Shown here in pieces: positions 30,456 through 40,698 of a DNA stretch of 64,000 nt (positions are counted from its first letter, which is position 1; the number at the start of each line of letters is the position of its first letter). The stretch is from positions 1 through 64,000 of the forward strand of contig NZ_MBPN01000013.1 of assembly GCF_001695625.1 (NCBI RefSeq). The letters are read 5' to 3'. The notes below the pieces were generated by a model. It saw only the letters and a program-made list of their open reading frames with translations, did no database searches and was not told the origin of the DNA. Position numbers and translations under genes: made by a program. Source of the stretch: Pseudomonas defluvii (GTDB lineage: Bacteria; Pseudomonadota; Gammaproteobacteria; Pseudomonadales; Pseudomonadaceae).

Positions 30456-30492
30456 GGCCCGGCATGCGATTGCACGCCGGGCCTGGTGTTTT
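30456..30492 (+). terminator. Terminator after uup
   Basis: GGCCCGGC (30456-30463) pairs with GCCGGGCC (30476-30483), with an inner TGC/GCA pair, followed by TGGTGTTTT. It separates the convergent uup and universal stress genes. Confidence 0.8.
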
Positions 30493-30934
30493 ACTCGGCT
30501 TTTTTCATCAGGCGTACGGCAAGCACATCGCAGGGAGCGCCATGCAGGACGTCATTGGAGGTCGAGCCCAGTAGCAGGGCCAGGCCATGGCGGCCATGGC
30601 TGCCAACCACGATCAGGTCACAACCCTGTTCCTTGGCCAACGTATGGATTTCCTGGCGCGGTTGGCCATAGGGCAGGTGGACGTTGTTCTCGCTCAGTTC
30701 AGGGTATTTGTTGATGACGCGATGCATGCGCTCCCTGGCCTGATCGATTTGTTGCTGCTGCAGTTGCGACAGGTCCATCGGCACGTCGCCGCCAAAGGCC
30801 ATGGCCATGGGCTCAATGACATGCACCAGCGATATTTTGGTTTCGTCGGTGCTGGCGAGTTCGCGGGCACGCTTTATGACCGGATCGCACTCTTCGGTCA
30901 GGTCTACAGCGACCAGTATGTGTTCGTACGACAT
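30491..30934 (-). CDS. Universal stress protein (UspA family)
   Basis: A 147-residue single-domain Usp. The sequence begins SYEHILVAVDLTEE and the C-terminal nucleotide-binding motif VVGSHGRHGLALLLGSTSNDVL (G-2x-G-9x-GS) is intact, so it is probably the ATP-binding type. ATG 30934 has an AGGAG site upstream; a start seven codons earlier overlaps that site. An Anr-like box at 30994-31007 suggests induction under low oxygen, as for several Pseudomonas usp genes. It diverges from a small membrane-protein gene. Confidence 0.94.
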   Translation of the reverse strand: MSYEHILVAVDLTEECDPVIKRARELASTDETKISLVHVIEPMAMAFGGDVPMDLSQLQQQQIDQARERMHRVINKYPELSENNVHLPYGQPRQEIHTLAKEQGCDLIVVGSHGRHGLALLLGSTSNDVLHGAPCDVLAVRLMKKAE

Positions 30935-30993
30935 GAGAGGCTCTCCTGGCAATCACAATGGTTAAAGTATGGTCGGTTTCAGGCTGATTGTTC

Positions 30994-31007
30994 TGGACTG
31001 AGATCAA
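30994..31007 (-). promoter_or_regulatory. Anr/FNR-like box for the universal stress gene
   Basis: The minus strand reads TTGATCTCAGTCCA, against TTGAT-N4-(A/G)TCAA: the left half is perfect and the right half has one mismatch. Its centre is about 41.5 bases upstream of an expected start near 30959, and a -10-like CATACT (30971-30966) is correctly placed, as in class II Anr promoters. Confidence 0.5.
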
Positions 31008-31044
31008 TCAGTTCGTCTTTAAGGCTCAATTAGGAACAACAGAT

Positions 31045-31482
31045 ATGACGGTCTGGCTGGTGGTGTCAATCCTTGCGCTGATTCTCAGCCCCATGGCGTG
31101 GCTGTTGCCGTCCCATCGGCAGAGTGGGCGCATGGCCTTGCGCATGGAGGCCCGGCGTATGGGGCTGGCCATGCAATTGTCGCCGCAAACCTGGCCGCAC
31201 TGGCTGCCGCAGGAGCCTCCCAGCACGTGTGCGCAGTACCATCGGGCCCGGCGCAAAGGGCGGGTGGACAGCTGGTGCTATTGGCAGGTCGAGGCCGGGC
31301 AGTGGCAGAATCAGTGGCGCGAACCCTGTACCGATCCTCACTTGCTGGAGCAGTTCACCAAGCTGCCCGATAGCGTCTACAAAGTCGAGGCGGGGCCGCA
31401 GATGATCGCGCTGTACTGGGGCGAGAAGGGGGAGTCGGCTGTATTGCAAGATATTGCCGAAGTGCTCCGCACCCTGGCGTGA
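31045..31482 (+). CDS. Small membrane-anchored protein of unknown function
   Basis: A 145-residue protein with one N-terminal membrane helix (MTVWLVVSILALILSPMAWLL), then a basic stretch and a Trp-rich soluble domain (WPHWLPQEPPS, DSWCYWQVEAGQWQNQW). I do not recognise a named family. The positive-inside rule puts the soluble part in the cytoplasm. ATG 31045 has AGGA about 9 bases upstream. It diverges from the universal stress gene and shares its 110-base control region. Confidence 0.78.
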   Translation: MTVWLVVSILALILSPMAWLLPSHRQSGRMALRMEARRMGLAMQLSPQTWPHWLPQEPPSTCAQYHRARRKGRVDSWCYWQVEAGQWQNQWREPCTDPHLLEQFTKLPDSVYKVEAGPQMIALYWGEKGESAVLQDIAEVLRTLA

Positions 31483-31491
31483 GCCCTCAAG

Positions 31492-31518
31492 CCCTTCAAG
31501 CCCTTCAAGCCCTTCAAG
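31492..31518. repeat. Three exact tandem copies of a 9-base word
   Basis: CCCTTCAAG is repeated three times without interruption, preceded by a one-base-shorter relative (CCCTCAAG). It begins just after the stop codon of the 31045-31482 gene. On the minus strand it lies directly beyond the T-run of the small-RNA terminator. Confidence 0.9.
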
Positions 31519-31548
31519 AAAAAAGCCCGATCCATTCGTGATCGGGCT
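31519..31548 (-). terminator. Terminator of the small-RNA candidate
   Basis: Stem 31524-31532 with 31540-31548 (9 bp, 7-base loop) followed on the minus strand by TTTTTT. On the plus strand the hairpin is followed by ACAGGCC, so it is directional. Confidence 0.88.
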
Positions 31549-31580
31549 ACAGGCCAGGCAGGCCGGCTATCGTTCGTGAT
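31519..31580 (-). ncRNA. Candidate small RNA, sigma-S-like promoter, intrinsic terminator
   Basis: On the minus strand a -10 element CTACACT (31593-31587), the sigma-S-preferred form with C at -13, would start RNA near 31580. About 30-40 bases later comes a perfect 9-bp hairpin, GATC-containing AGCCCGATC/GATCGGGCT, and six Ts (31524-31519). The product would be about 62 bases. It contains ATCACGAA twice, once before and once inside the terminator hairpin, and a short GGCC/GGCC hairpin. No ORF fits. The terminator has a T-run only on the minus strand, where no protein gene needs it. Start and size are inferred. Confidence 0.55.
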
Positions 31581-32000
31581 GGTTCGAGTGTAGCTGTGCT
31601 GTCGTCTCAGGCATGCACATTCTGATTTTTCTTTTCTCTCATACGCTGAATGTCCACTGATCGCGGCAGGGCTGCGACGACTATCGTTGATATGAATGAT
31701 GGTCGATCAACCTGACCGTGGTTTTCCTGTCGCCCAGGAAAAATGACCGGAAAGTCGCGTTTTCACGACACTTTTGTGCATTTGACAACCGAAAGGATTT
31801 CGGAGAATGTGTGCACACCCAATCAAACGGGCGTATGAATTGAGCGTTTGTATTACAAGAACGCGCTTACAGAATCCCGACTATCGCGCTGACGGGTGTG
31901 CCTGGAGCAAGGGTCCGATAAACGCAGGCTTGTGGCCTGTCGAACCTTTCTTCAGCGATCGGCGTGTACTGTTCAGCTTCCATATCGTGGAGATCAGTTG

Positions 32001-34148
32001 ATGATTTACGAAGGTAAAGCCATCACGGTTAAGGCTCTTGAAAGCGGCATCGTCGAACTGAAGTTCGACCTCAAGGGTGAGTCCGTCAACAAGTTCAACC
32101 GTCTTACCCTGAACGAACTGCGTCAGGCCGTGGACACTATCAAGGCCGATGCATCGATCAAGGGCGTAATTGTCAGCAGTGGCAAGGACGTGTTCATCGT
32201 CGGCGCGGATATCACCGAGTTTGTCGATAACTTCAAGCTGCCCGAGGCCGAACTGGTCGCCGGCAACCTGGAAGCCAACCGTATTTTCAGCGATTTCGAA
32301 GATCTGCCGGTGCCGACTGTGGCCGCGATCAACGGCATCGCCCTGGGTGGCGGCCTGGAAATGTGCCTGGCCGCGGACTACCGCGTCATGGCCAGCAGCG
32401 CCAAGATCGGCTTGCCTGAAGTCAAGCTGGGGATCTACCCGGGCTTTGGCGGTACGGTGCGTCTGCCGCGCCTGATCGGTGCCGACAACGCTATCGAGTG
32501 GATTGCCGCCGGCAAGGAAAACCGGGCTGAAGACGCGCTGAAAGTAGGGGCCGTCGATGCTGTCGTTGCGCCTGAACTGCTGCAGGCTGCGGCTCTGGAC
32601 CTGATCAAGCGTGCCATCAGTGGCGAGTTCGATCACAAGGCCAAGCGTCAGCCAAAACTGGACAAGCTCAAGCTCAATGCAATTGAGCAGATGATGTCCT
32701 TCGAAACCGCCAAGGGCTTCGTTGCGGGCCAGGCTGGCCCGAACTACCCGGCGCCGGTCGAAGCGATCAAGACCATTCAGAAAGCGGCCAACTTCGGGCG
32801 TGACAAGGCCCTGGAAGTCGAGGCTGCCGGCTTCGTCAAACTGGCCAAGACCTCGGTTGCCCAGAGCCTGATCGGCCTGTTCCTGAACGATCAGGAGCTC
32901 AAGCGCAAGGCCAAGGCCCATGACGAAATCGCTCGCGATGTGAAGCAGGCCGCGGTACTCGGCGCCGGCATCATGGGCGGCGGCATTGCCTACCAGTCGG
33001 CGGTCAAGGGTACGCCGATCCTGATGAAGGATATTCGCGAGGAAGCCATTCAACTGGGCTTGAACGAAGCCTCCAAGCTGCTCGGCAATCGGGTCGAAAA
33101 AGGCCGTCTGGCCCCGGCGAAAATGGCTGAAGCGCTGAACGCGATTCGCCCGACCTTGTCCTACGGCGACTTTGCCAACGTCGATATCATCGTCGAAGCC
33201 GTGGTCGAGAACCCGAAGGTCAAGCAAGCGGTGCTGGCTGAGGTAGAAGGTCAGGTGAAGGAGGATGCGATCCTGGCTTCCAACACATCGACCATTTCCA
33301 TCAACCTGCTGGCCAAGGCGCTCAAGCGTCCGGAAAACTTCGTCGGCATGCACTTCTTCAACCCGGTGCACATGATGCCGTTGGTCGAAGTCATCCGTGG
33401 CGAGAAGTCCAGTGATGTTGCCGTTGCCACCACCGTGGCCTACGCCAAGAAGATGGGCAAGAACCCGATCGTGGTCAACGATTGCCCGGGCTTCCTGGTC
33501 AACCGCGTACTGTTCCCTTACTTCGGTGGTTTCGCCAAGTTGGTCAGCGCCGGTGTCGACTTCGTTCGCATCGACAAGATCATGGAGAAGTTCGGCTGGC
33601 CAATGGGCCCTGCCTACCTCATGGACGTAGTGGGTATCGACACCGGCCACCACGGTCGTGACGTGATGGCCGAAGGCTTCCCTGATCGCATGAAGGACGA
33701 CCGTCGCTCGGCCGTCGATGTGCTGTATGAGGCCAAGCGCCTGGGCCAGAAAAATGGCAAGGGTTTCTATGCCTACGAGACCGACAAGCGCGGCAAGCCG
33801 AAGAAAGTCGCCGATGCATCGGTGCTGGAAGTGCTCAAGCCGATCATCTATGAACAGCGCGAGGTGAGCGACGAAGACATCATCAACTGGATGATGATCC
33901 CGCTGTGCCTGGAAACCGTGCGTTGCCTGGAAGATGGCATTGTCGAAACCGCTGCCGAAGCGGATATGGGCCTGGTCTACGGCATTGGTTTCCCTCCCTT
34001 CCGTGGTGGTGCGCTGCGCTACATCGACTCGATCGGGGTGGCTGAATTCGTTGCCCTGGCCGATAAGTACGCCGATCTGGGGCCGCTGTATCACCCCACC
34101 GCGAAGCTGCGTGAAATGGCCCAGAACGGCCAGAGCTTCTTCGGTTAA
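32001..34148 (+). CDS. fadB: Fatty acid oxidation complex subunit alpha FadB
   Basis: Multifunctional beta-oxidation enzyme: enoyl-CoA hydratase/isomerase and 3-hydroxyacyl-CoA dehydrogenase. The 715 residues match the family length exactly. The crotonase domain has GADITEF and catalytic glutamates E120 ([12 protein letters not shown]) and E140 (GLPEVKLG). The dehydrogenase domain begins with the NAD loop [14 protein letters not shown] near residue 319 and has the catalytic [18 protein letters not shown] 32001 has GGAG upstream and gives the standard start MIYEGKAI. fadA follows after 31 bases as an operon. PsrA, encoded in this window, is the known repressor of this operon in P. aeruginosa. 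Confidence 0.97.
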   Translation: MIYEGKAITVKALESGIVELKFDLKGESVNKFNRLTLNELRQAVDTIKADASIKGVIVSSGKDVFIVGADITEFVDNFKLPEAELVAGNLEANRIFSDFEDLPVPTVAAINGIALGGGLEMCLAADYRVMASSAKIGLPEVKLGIYPGFGGTVRLPRLIGADNAIEWIAAGKENRAEDALKVGAVDAVVAPELLQAAALDLIKRAISGEFDHKAKRQPKLDKLKLNAIEQMMSFETAKGFVAGQAGPNYPAPVEAIKTIQKAANFGRDKALEVEAAGFVKLAKTSVAQSLIGLFLNDQELKRKAKAHDEIARDVKQAAVLGAGIMGGGIAYQSAVKGTPILMKDIREEAIQLGLNEASKLLGNRVEKGRLAPAKMAEALNAIRPTLSYGDFANVDIIVEAVVENPKVKQAVLAEVEGQVKEDAILASNTSTISINLLAKALKRPENFVGMHFFNPVHMMPLVEVIRGEKSSDVAVATTVAYAKKMGKNPIVVNDCPGFLVNRVLFPYFGGFAKLVSAGVDFVRIDKIMEKFGWPMGPAYLMDVVGIDTGHHGRDVMAEGFPDRMKDDRRSAVDVLYEAKRLGQKNGKGFYAYETDKRGKPKKVADASVLEVLKPIIYEQREVSDEDIINWMMIPLCLETVRCLEDGIVETAAEADMGLVYGIGFPPFRGGALRYIDSIGVAEFVALADKYADLGPLYHPTAKLREMAQNGQSFFG

Positions 34149-34164
34149 GCGCCCAACGATATAG

Positions 34165-35355
<1,191 letters not shown>

Positions 35356-35373
35356 GCGTTGGGTGGTAGGAAG

Positions 35374-35398
35374 CCGGGGCCTTGTGCCCCGGTTTTTG
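35374..35398 (+). terminator. Terminator of fadBA
   Basis: CCGGGGC (35374-35380) pairs with GCCCCGG (35386-35392) and is followed by TTTTTG. Confidence 0.93.
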
Positions 35399-35434
35399 TT
35401 TGTGCAGGATATTTTTCTCAAGAGGGCAGGCAGC

Positions 35435-35686
35435 ATGCAGATACAACCAGGCGTATACCGGCATTACAAAGGGCCTGAGTATCGTGTATTCAGTGTCGCC
35501 CAACACTCCGAAACCGAGGAGTGGGTGGTGTTTTATCAAGCGCTCTATGGCGAGTTCGGCCTGTGGGTGCGGCCTCTTTCGATGTTCCTCGAGTCGGTCG
35601 AGGTTGACGGCGAGCAGGTGCCACGCTTTGCTTTGGTCAAGGCCGAAGAGACGTTGTTTACCCGTGGCGATGCCGAAGCAGGCTAG
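35435..35686 (+). CDS. DUF1653 family protein
   Basis: An 83-residue protein matching the DUF1653 pattern: GVYRHYKGPEYRVFSVAQHSETEEWVVFYQALYG, then WVRPLSMF. The family is a small beta-rich domain of unknown function, widespread in proteobacteria. ATG 35435 has AGAGG upstream. It lies alone between the fadBA terminator and topA. Confidence 0.9.
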   Translation: MQIQPGVYRHYKGPEYRVFSVAQHSETEEWVVFYQALYGEFGLWVRPLSMFLESVEVDGEQVPRFALVKAEETLFTRGDAEAG

Positions 35687-35786
35687 TTCACTGCGCTTGA
35701 CCTCACTCTGTTGCCACTATATATAGCGGTGCCACGTCAGGTACCTGCCGTGTTTTTATTTTCAGTATTCAGGAATTTTCCGATCC

Positions 35787-38399
35787 ATGGGCAAATCGCT
35801 GGTCATTGTGGAATCCCCGGCTAAGGCCAAGACCATCAACAAGTACCTGGGCAACCAGTACGTGGTGAAGTCGAGTATCGGCCATATCCGAGACCTGCCC
35901 ACCAGCGGTTCGGCCAGCGCCAGCAAGGAGCCTGCTGCCAAGCGCGGCAAGGCTGCCGCGGCGGAAGGGCCGGTACTCACGCCCAAGGAGAAAGCGCGCA
36001 AGCAATTGGTCGCGCGCATGGGTGTCGATCCGGACCACGGCTGGAAAGCCAAGTACGAGATCCTTCCCGGCAAGGAAAAGGTCATCGAGGAACTGCGCCG
36101 TCTGGCCAAGGATGCTGACACCATCTACCTCGCAACCGACTTGGATCGCGAGGGGGAAGCCATTGCCTGGCACCTGCGCGAAGCCATTGGTGGTGATGAC
36201 GATCGCTACAAGCGCGTGGTGTTCAACGAGATCACCAAGAAGGCCATTCAGGAAGCGTTCTCCCAGCCGGGCGAACTGGATATCGATCGGGTCAATGCCC
36301 AGCAGGCGCGTCGCTTCCTTGACCGTGTGGTGGGTTACATGGTCTCGCCGCTGCTGTGGCAGAAAATTGCCCGTGGCCTGTCGGCCGGTCGTGTGCAGTC
36401 GGTCGCGGTAAAGCTGGTGGTCGAGCGTGAGCGCGAGATCCGTGCATTCATCCCGGAAGAATACTGGGAGATCCACGCCGACCTGGGCACCGCCAAGAAC
36501 GCCAAAGTGCGCTTTGAAGTGGCACGTGAGAACGGTGAAGCGTTCAAGCCGCTCAACGAAGCCCAGGCGATGGCTGCGCTGGAAAAGCTCAAGGCGTCCA
36601 GCTACAGCATCGTCAAGCGCGAAGACCGCCCGACCAGCAGCAAGCCGTCGGCACCGTTCATCACGTCGACCCTGCAGCAGGCTGCCAGCAACCGCCTGGG
36701 CTTCGGCGTGAAGAAAACCATGATGATGGCCCAGCGTCTGTATGAAGCCGGTTACATCACCTATATGCGTACCGACTCGACCAACCTGTCGGTCGATGCC
36801 GTGGAAATGGCGCGCAGCTACATCGAAAGCGAGTTCGGCAAGAAGTACCTGCCTGATGCGCCGATTGTATACGGCAGCAAGGAGGGTGCTCAGGAGGCTC
36901 ACGAAGCGATTCGTCCGTCTGACGTCAATACACATCCAAGCAAGCTCAGTGGCATGGAGCGCGACGCTGAGCGCCTCTATGAGCTGATCTGGCGTCAGTT
37001 CGTGGCCTGCCAGATGCCGCCGGCACAGTACCTGTCGACCACTGTCAGTGTGAAAGCCGGTGAGTTCGAACTGCGTGCCAAGGGCCGTATCCTGAAGTTC
37101 GACGGTTACACCCGGGTCATGCCGCAACAGAGCAAGCCGGGCGACGATGACGTGCTGCCGGAAATGGAGCAGGGCGAAAGCCTGAAGCTGATCCAGCTCG
37201 ACCCTAGCCAGCATTTCACCAAGCCGCCGGCACGCTTCTCTGAAGCCAGCCTGGTCAAGGAGATGGAAAAACGTGGTATTGGTCGTCCGTCGACCTATGC
37301 CGCCATTATTTCCACCATCCAGGACCGCGGCTATGTCACGTTGCACAACCGCCGTTTCTACTCCGAGAAGATGGGCGATATCGTCACCGAGCGCCTGTCT
37401 GAGAGCTTCTCCAACCTGATGGACTACGGCTTCACCGCCGCGATGGAAGAAAACCTCGACGACGTCGCCCAGGGTGAGCGTGACTGGAAGAGCGTTCTCG
37501 ACGAATTCTACGGCGACTTCAGCAGCAAGCTGCAGGCGGCCGAGTCGAGCGAAAACGGCATGCGTGCCAACCAGCCGACGCTGACCGATATTCCGTGCCG
37601 TGATTGCGGTCGTCCGATGATGATTCGTACCGCCTCGACCGGCGTGTTCCTTGGCTGTTCCGGTTACAGCCTGCCGCCGAAAGAGCGCTGCAAGGCGACG
37701 GTCAACCTGGTGCCGGGTGACGAGATTGCTGCCGATGACGAGGGTGAGTCCGAGTCGCGGGTGCTGCGCAACAAGCACCGTTGCCCGATCTGTGCCACGG
37801 CGATGGATGCCTACCTGCTCGATGAGAAGCGCAAGCTGCATATCTGTGGTAACAACCCGGATTGCGTCGGCTACGAAATCGAAGAGGGCAACTACCGTAT
37901 CAAGGGCTATGAGGGTCCGAGCCTTGAGTGCGACAAGTGCGGCAGCGAGATGCAGTTGAAGACGGGCCGTTTTGGCAAGTTCTTCGGTTGCACCAACACC
38001 GAGTGCAAGAACACCCGCAAGCTGCTCAAGAGCGGTGAGGCGGCGCCGCCGAAGATGGACGCGGTGAAGATGCCGGAGCTCAAGTGCGAGAAGGTCGATG
38101 ATACCTACGTGCTGCGCGACGGTGCCTCGGGCTTGTTCCTGGCCGCCAGCCAGTTCCCGAAAAACCGTGAGACCCGTGCGCCGCTGGTGATCGAGATCGT
38201 TCCGCACAAGGACGAGATTGATCCGAAGTACCATTTCCTGTGCGAAGCGCCCAAGAAAGACCCTGAGGGTCGTCCTGCGGTTATCCGTTACAGCCGCAAG
38301 ACCAAGGAGCAATACGTGCAGACCGAGGTGGACGGCAAGCCTACCGGCTGGCGTGCCTTCTACGATGGCAATGCCTGGAAGGTCGAAGACAAGCGCTGA
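35787..38399 (+). CDS. topA: DNA topoisomerase I
   Basis: Type IA topoisomerase that relaxes negative supercoils; 870 residues. The Toprim domain starts [15 protein letters not shown] and has [13 protein letters not shown]. The catalytic tyrosine is Y326 in [12 protein letters not shown]. Three C-terminal zinc-ribbon units are seen: CRDCGRP...GCSGY...[13 protein letters not shown]...CGNNPDC and CDKCGSEM...GCTNTEC, followed by further topoisomerase C-terminal repeats. The first insert in the Toprim region ([20 protein letters not shown]) is low-complexity and typical for Pseudomonas. A strong terminator follows. Confidence 0.98.
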   Translation: MGKSLVIVESPAKAKTINKYLGNQYVVKSSIGHIRDLPTSGSASASKEPAAKRGKAAAAEGPVLTPKEKARKQLVARMGVDPDHGWKAKYEILPGKEKVIEELRRLAKDADTIYLATDLDREGEAIAWHLREAIGGDDDRYKRVVFNEITKKAIQEAFSQPGELDIDRVNAQQARRFLDRVVGYMVSPLLWQKIARGLSAGRVQSVAVKLVVEREREIRAFIPEEYWEIHADLGTAKNAKVRFEVARENGEAFKPLNEAQAMAALEKLKASSYSIVKREDRPTSSKPSAPFITSTLQQAASNRLGFGVKKTMMMAQRLYEAGYITYMRTDSTNLSVDAVEMARSYIESEFGKKYLPDAPIVYGSKEGAQEAHEAIRPSDVNTHPSKLSGMERDAERLYELIWRQFVACQMPPAQYLSTTVSVKAGEFELRAKGRILKFDGYTRVMPQQSKPGDDDVLPEMEQGESLKLIQLDPSQHFTKPPARFSEASLVKEMEKRGIGRPSTYAAIISTIQDRGYVTLHNRRFYSEKMGDIVTERLSESFSNLMDYGFTAAMEENLDDVAQGERDWKSVLDEFYGDFSSKLQAAESSENGMRANQPTLTDIPCRDCGRPMMIRTASTGVFLGCSGYSLPPKERCKATVNLVPGDEIAADDEGESESRVLRNKHRCPICATAMDAYLLDEKRKLHICGNNPDCVGYEIEEGNYRIKGYEGPSLECDKCGSEMQLKTGRFGKFFGCTNTECKNTRKLLKSGEAAPPKMDAVKMPELKCEKVDDTYVLRDGASGLFLAASQFPKNRETRAPLVIEIVPHKDEIDPKYHFLCEAPKKDPEGRPAVIRYSRKTKEQYVQTEVDGKPTGWRAFYDGNAWKVEDKR

Positions 38400-38418
38400 T
38401 CGTTCTGGCGCAGTCGAG

Positions 38419-38453
38419 GGCCGTATCCGACGTGTGTCGGATGCGGCCTTTTT
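38419..38453 (+). terminator. Terminator of topA
   Basis: A 13-bp stem with one G-T pair (38419-38431 with 38436-38448), loop GTGT, followed by TTTTT. Confidence 0.95.
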
Positions 38454-38540
38454 CATTTCAGGGCCAGACACTGCTTGCGGTCGGGCAGGGCATCCCTGAA
38501 ACTGGCAGGCCCGCCTTGCAGCCTTTCGGAGGGCATCCAG

Positions 38541-39062
38541 ATGGCCCAGGAACTCTATACCCGCACCAATCAGAAGATCTATTTCGCTGGCTTGGCCCTT
38601 GAGGCGCTTGGCAAGGCGCAGGAGAGTCGGGCGATGAATGCCCAGGCGCTGGTTCAGGCCGAGCGTGAGTCGGCGCTCTTCCATCTCTATGGGGCGTTGC
38701 TGGGCTTGTGCCACGAAATTGCGGGTTTCTACCGTTTGCCGCAAGCCGGCGCATCGCGTGTCGAGCTGTTGCTGACGCCTGAAGTGCTTGAGGCGGTGGC
38801 CATCCCCGAGATGGCCGAGCTGATCGAATTGGCGCGTCAGCCGGAAACCTGGCTGGCGCAACTGATAAGTGCTTATGCCAATTTGTTCCGACCGCCTGTC
38901 GCGGCAAAAAAGCCGAAAACCGACGTTACTCAGCCATTGATTCAGGCGGTCAGCCTTGATGAACCTGAGGTTGAGCCGCTATCGCGGGAGGCGTTGGAGC
39001 TCTGGCGGCAGAATCTCAAAAGCCTGACCGTTCGTTTCCGTGAGGGCTTGAGTGAGTGCTGA
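38541..39062 (+). CDS. DUF6586-like conserved hypothetical protein
   Basis: A 173-residue cytoplasmic protein, mostly helical (YTRTNQKIYFAGLALEALG, ERESALFHLYGALLGLCHEIAGFYRL). It has a Lys/Pro-rich hinge near 120 and a C-terminal helix (LWRQNLKSLTVRFREGL). It corresponds to a conserved pseudomonad family found next to topA; the function is unknown. ATG 38541 has GGAGGG upstream. It is probably cotranscribed with the next small gene, about 50 bases away. Confidence 0.8.
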   Translation: MAQELYTRTNQKIYFAGLALEALGKAQESRAMNAQALVQAERESALFHLYGALLGLCHEIAGFYRLPQAGASRVELLLTPEVLEAVAIPEMAELIELARQPETWLAQLISAYANLFRPPVAAKKPKTDVTQPLIQAVSLDEPEVEPLSREALELWRQNLKSLTVRFREGLSEC

Positions 39063-39112
39063 GTTCATCGGTGGCTGGTACAATGCCAGCCTTTCGTGGA
39101 GAACAGCCTTTT

Positions 39113-39346
39113 ATGCCAACGTCCTTTCTAGAAATTGTCGAGTTACCTGACGGCCGCATCGAACTGCGCCGCGCCGAGGACGAAGGGTCGTTGGTTACCC
39201 TGGATTTCTCTGAGGACGCCAAGGCTTTTCTGCAAGGGCAGCACGTAGAAGTGGCCAAGGCCATGCTCAGCGTGGGCGTGCAGATGGCTGGCAAGCTGGT
39301 TGAAGGCGAGATCGAGCGTGAAGACGGCCCACGGGTTCTGCATTAA
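39113..39346 (+). CDS. Small conserved protein of unknown function
   Basis: A 77-residue acidic protein (FLEIVELPDGRIELRRAEDEGSLVTLDFSEDAK, then VAKAMLSVGVQMAGKLVEGEIE). It has a beta-rich start and a helical end, no signal peptide and no cysteine. Conserved in position in Pseudomonas between topA and sulA; the role is unknown. ATG 39113 has GGAG about 11 bases upstream. A hairpin follows. Confidence 0.8.
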   Translation: MPTSFLEIVELPDGRIELRRAEDEGSLVTLDFSEDAKAFLQGQHVEVAKAMLSVGVQMAGKLVEGEIEREDGPRVLH

Positions 39347-39357
39347 TCGCCCTTGAG

Positions 39358-39386
39358 GGCTTCTCCGTTCTGGAGAAGCCTTGCCT
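39358..39386 (+). terminator. Hairpin after the 77-residue gene
   Basis: GGCTTCTCC (39358-39366) pairs perfectly with GGAGAAGCC (39372-39380), followed by TTGCCT. The T-run is poor, so termination may be incomplete. It lies between convergent genes. Confidence 0.5.
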
Positions 39387-39410
39387 GCAGATGTATTGAC
39401 CTGCTGAACG

Positions 39411-39884
39411 TCAGCCGAGGCGGATGTTCAGGCTTTGCGCGTGCCCGGCACGTGCAGCATTGATCAGTTGTTGGCGGGCCGACGTGCTGACCGGGTTTAA
39501 CCAGCTCACTACGGTGTGGCTGCGGCCCAGGCGCAAGGCGTCGCAGGCCAGTTGCAGGGCGCTCTGGGTGTTGCGTGGTTGTAGCAGAAGGATGCGTTCG
39601 CGGTTCAGGCCGGCATCGCGTAGCCAGGCTTGAGTCAGGCTGGTAGGCGGTGCGATCAGGGTCAGCCAGCGGGCATCCTGTTCTTCGCTCAGTTCACGAA
39701 GCATTGGGGCCAACAGGCTTTGGCAGTTCCCCAGTGCACCTCGGAAGGAAAGCTCACTGAATACCTCGGGATCGTTGTTCGGTCGCACAGGTTCTGCCGG
39801 CTTCAGGCGGGGCAGGATCGGCTGGGCCAGGAACGCCTCGAACAACGGCAGTTGGGCTTGCTGAGGTACATGGGGGAACTGCAT
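39411..39884 (-). CDS. sulA: SOS cell-division inhibitor SulA
   Basis: A 157-residue SulA-family protein that blocks FtsZ polymerisation after DNA damage. It has the RecA-like core: ELSFRGALGNCQSLLAPMLRELSEEQDARWLTLIAPP, WLRDAGLNRERILLLQP and HTVVSWLNP. ATG 39884 has a perfect AGGAGG. It lies 12 bases after lexA on the same strand, so the two form a lexA-sulA operon under the LexA boxes at 40516-40550. Confidence 0.94.
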   Translation of the reverse strand: MQFPHVPQQAQLPLFEAFLAQPILPRLKPAEPVRPNNDPEVFSELSFRGALGNCQSLLAPMLRELSEEQDARWLTLIAPPTSLTQAWLRDAGLNRERILLLQPRNTQSALQLACDALRLGRSHTVVSWLNPVSTSARQQLINAARAGHAQSLNIRLG

Positions 39885-39896
39885 AACGCCTCCTAA

Positions 39897-40505
39897 TTAG
39901 CGGCGAATGACGCCGACGCTCAAGCCTTCGATCACCAGTTCCTGCTCTTTGAGGTCGACTTCGATGGGCGCGAACTCAGGGTTTTCGGCTATCAGCCAGA
40001 CTTTGTTGCCTTCGCGCTTGAAGCGTTTGACCGTGACTTCGTCGCCGATACGGGCAACGACGATCTGGCCGTTACGGGCTTCGCGGCAGGTGTGAACGGC
40101 CAGCAGGTCACCGTCCAGAATGCCGACATCCTTCATGCTCATGCCGTGAACGCGCAACAGGTAGTCGGCCTTGGGGTGGAAGAAGCTTGGGTTGATGTTG
40201 CAGGATTGCTCAATGTGTTGCTGGGCGAGAATGGGTGCACCGGCAGCGACTCGACCAATGATTGGCAGGCCACTGTCGTCGCTCTTGGCCTCGAAGCCTG
40301 GGATGCGGATGCCGCGAGAGGCGCCCGGGGTCATTTCGATCGCGCCTTTGCGGGCCAGTGCCTTGAGGTGTTCCTCGGCAGCGTTGGGCGATTTGAAGCC
40401 CAGCTCCTGGGCGATTTCCGCACGTGTTGGCGGGAAGCCGTTGTCTTCCAGGCAGCGTTTGATAAAAGCCAGAATCTCAGCTTGGCGTGGCGTCAGTTTT
40501 AGCAT
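39897..40505 (-). CDS. lexA: SOS repressor LexA
   Basis: A 202-residue repressor-protease. The N-terminal winged helix ([40 protein letters not shown]) is followed by the self-cleavage site A88-G89 in VAAGAP and the catalytic pair S123 (HGMSMKD) and K160 (DEVTVKR). RecA-DNA filaments trigger self-cleavage and release the SOS genes. Two LexA boxes directly upstream show autoregulation. sulA follows as an operon partner, and psrA diverges. Confidence 0.97.
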   Translation of the reverse strand: MLKLTPRQAEILAFIKRCLEDNGFPPTRAEIAQELGFKSPNAAEEHLKALARKGAIEMTPGASRGIRIPGFEAKSDDSGLPIIGRVAAGAPILAQQHIEQSCNINPSFFHPKADYLLRVHGMSMKDVGILDGDLLAVHTCREARNGQIVVARIGDEVTVKRFKREGNKVWLIAENPEFAPIEVDLKEQELVIEGLSVGVIRR

Positions 40506-40515
40506 GTCGATCGCT

Positions 40516-40531
40516 CTGTCTTTTTATACAG
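40516..40531 (-). promoter_or_regulatory. lexA: LexA box 1
   Basis: The minus strand reads CTGTATAAAAAGACAG, a perfect CTGT-N8-ACAG SOS box, 10 bases upstream of the lexA ATG. Confidence 0.92.
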
Positions 40532-40534
40532 TGA

Positions 40535-40550
40535 CTGGGATTATATACAG
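40535..40550 (-). promoter_or_regulatory. lexA: LexA box 2
   Basis: The minus strand reads CTGTATATAATCCCAG, with one mismatch (CCAG for ACAG). It is 3 bases from box 1. This gives the double operator usual for lexA genes. Confidence 0.85.
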
Positions 40551-40698
40551 TGGAAGAGGGTTGGCAATACATAAGCTTCACCTGACGGGCTGTTGGCGTT
40601 GCAACGACGTCGACTTGCGTGGGCTTGTTGCCTGAAGCCTGCGCCTTGAAGCTGTGATTAAATACGTGACCCGTGAGCCAGAAAACGGCCGCCCAGAC

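Larger units (their letters stand above)
31483..32000. other. Noncoding region between the membrane-protein gene and fadB
   Basis: About 520 bases without a protein gene. From the left it holds the 9-base tandem repeats (31492-31518), a minus-strand small-RNA candidate with terminator (31519-31593) and an AT-richer control region for fadBA. That region has TTGACA at 31782-31787 and a spaced inverted pair CAAAC (31824-31828) / GTTTG (31846-31850). Confidence 0.6.

Noticed and set aside
35769-38861. 1030-codon open frame antisense to topA
   Set aside because: Same reason: topA on the other strand has all catalytic and zinc motifs, and the antisense product has none.
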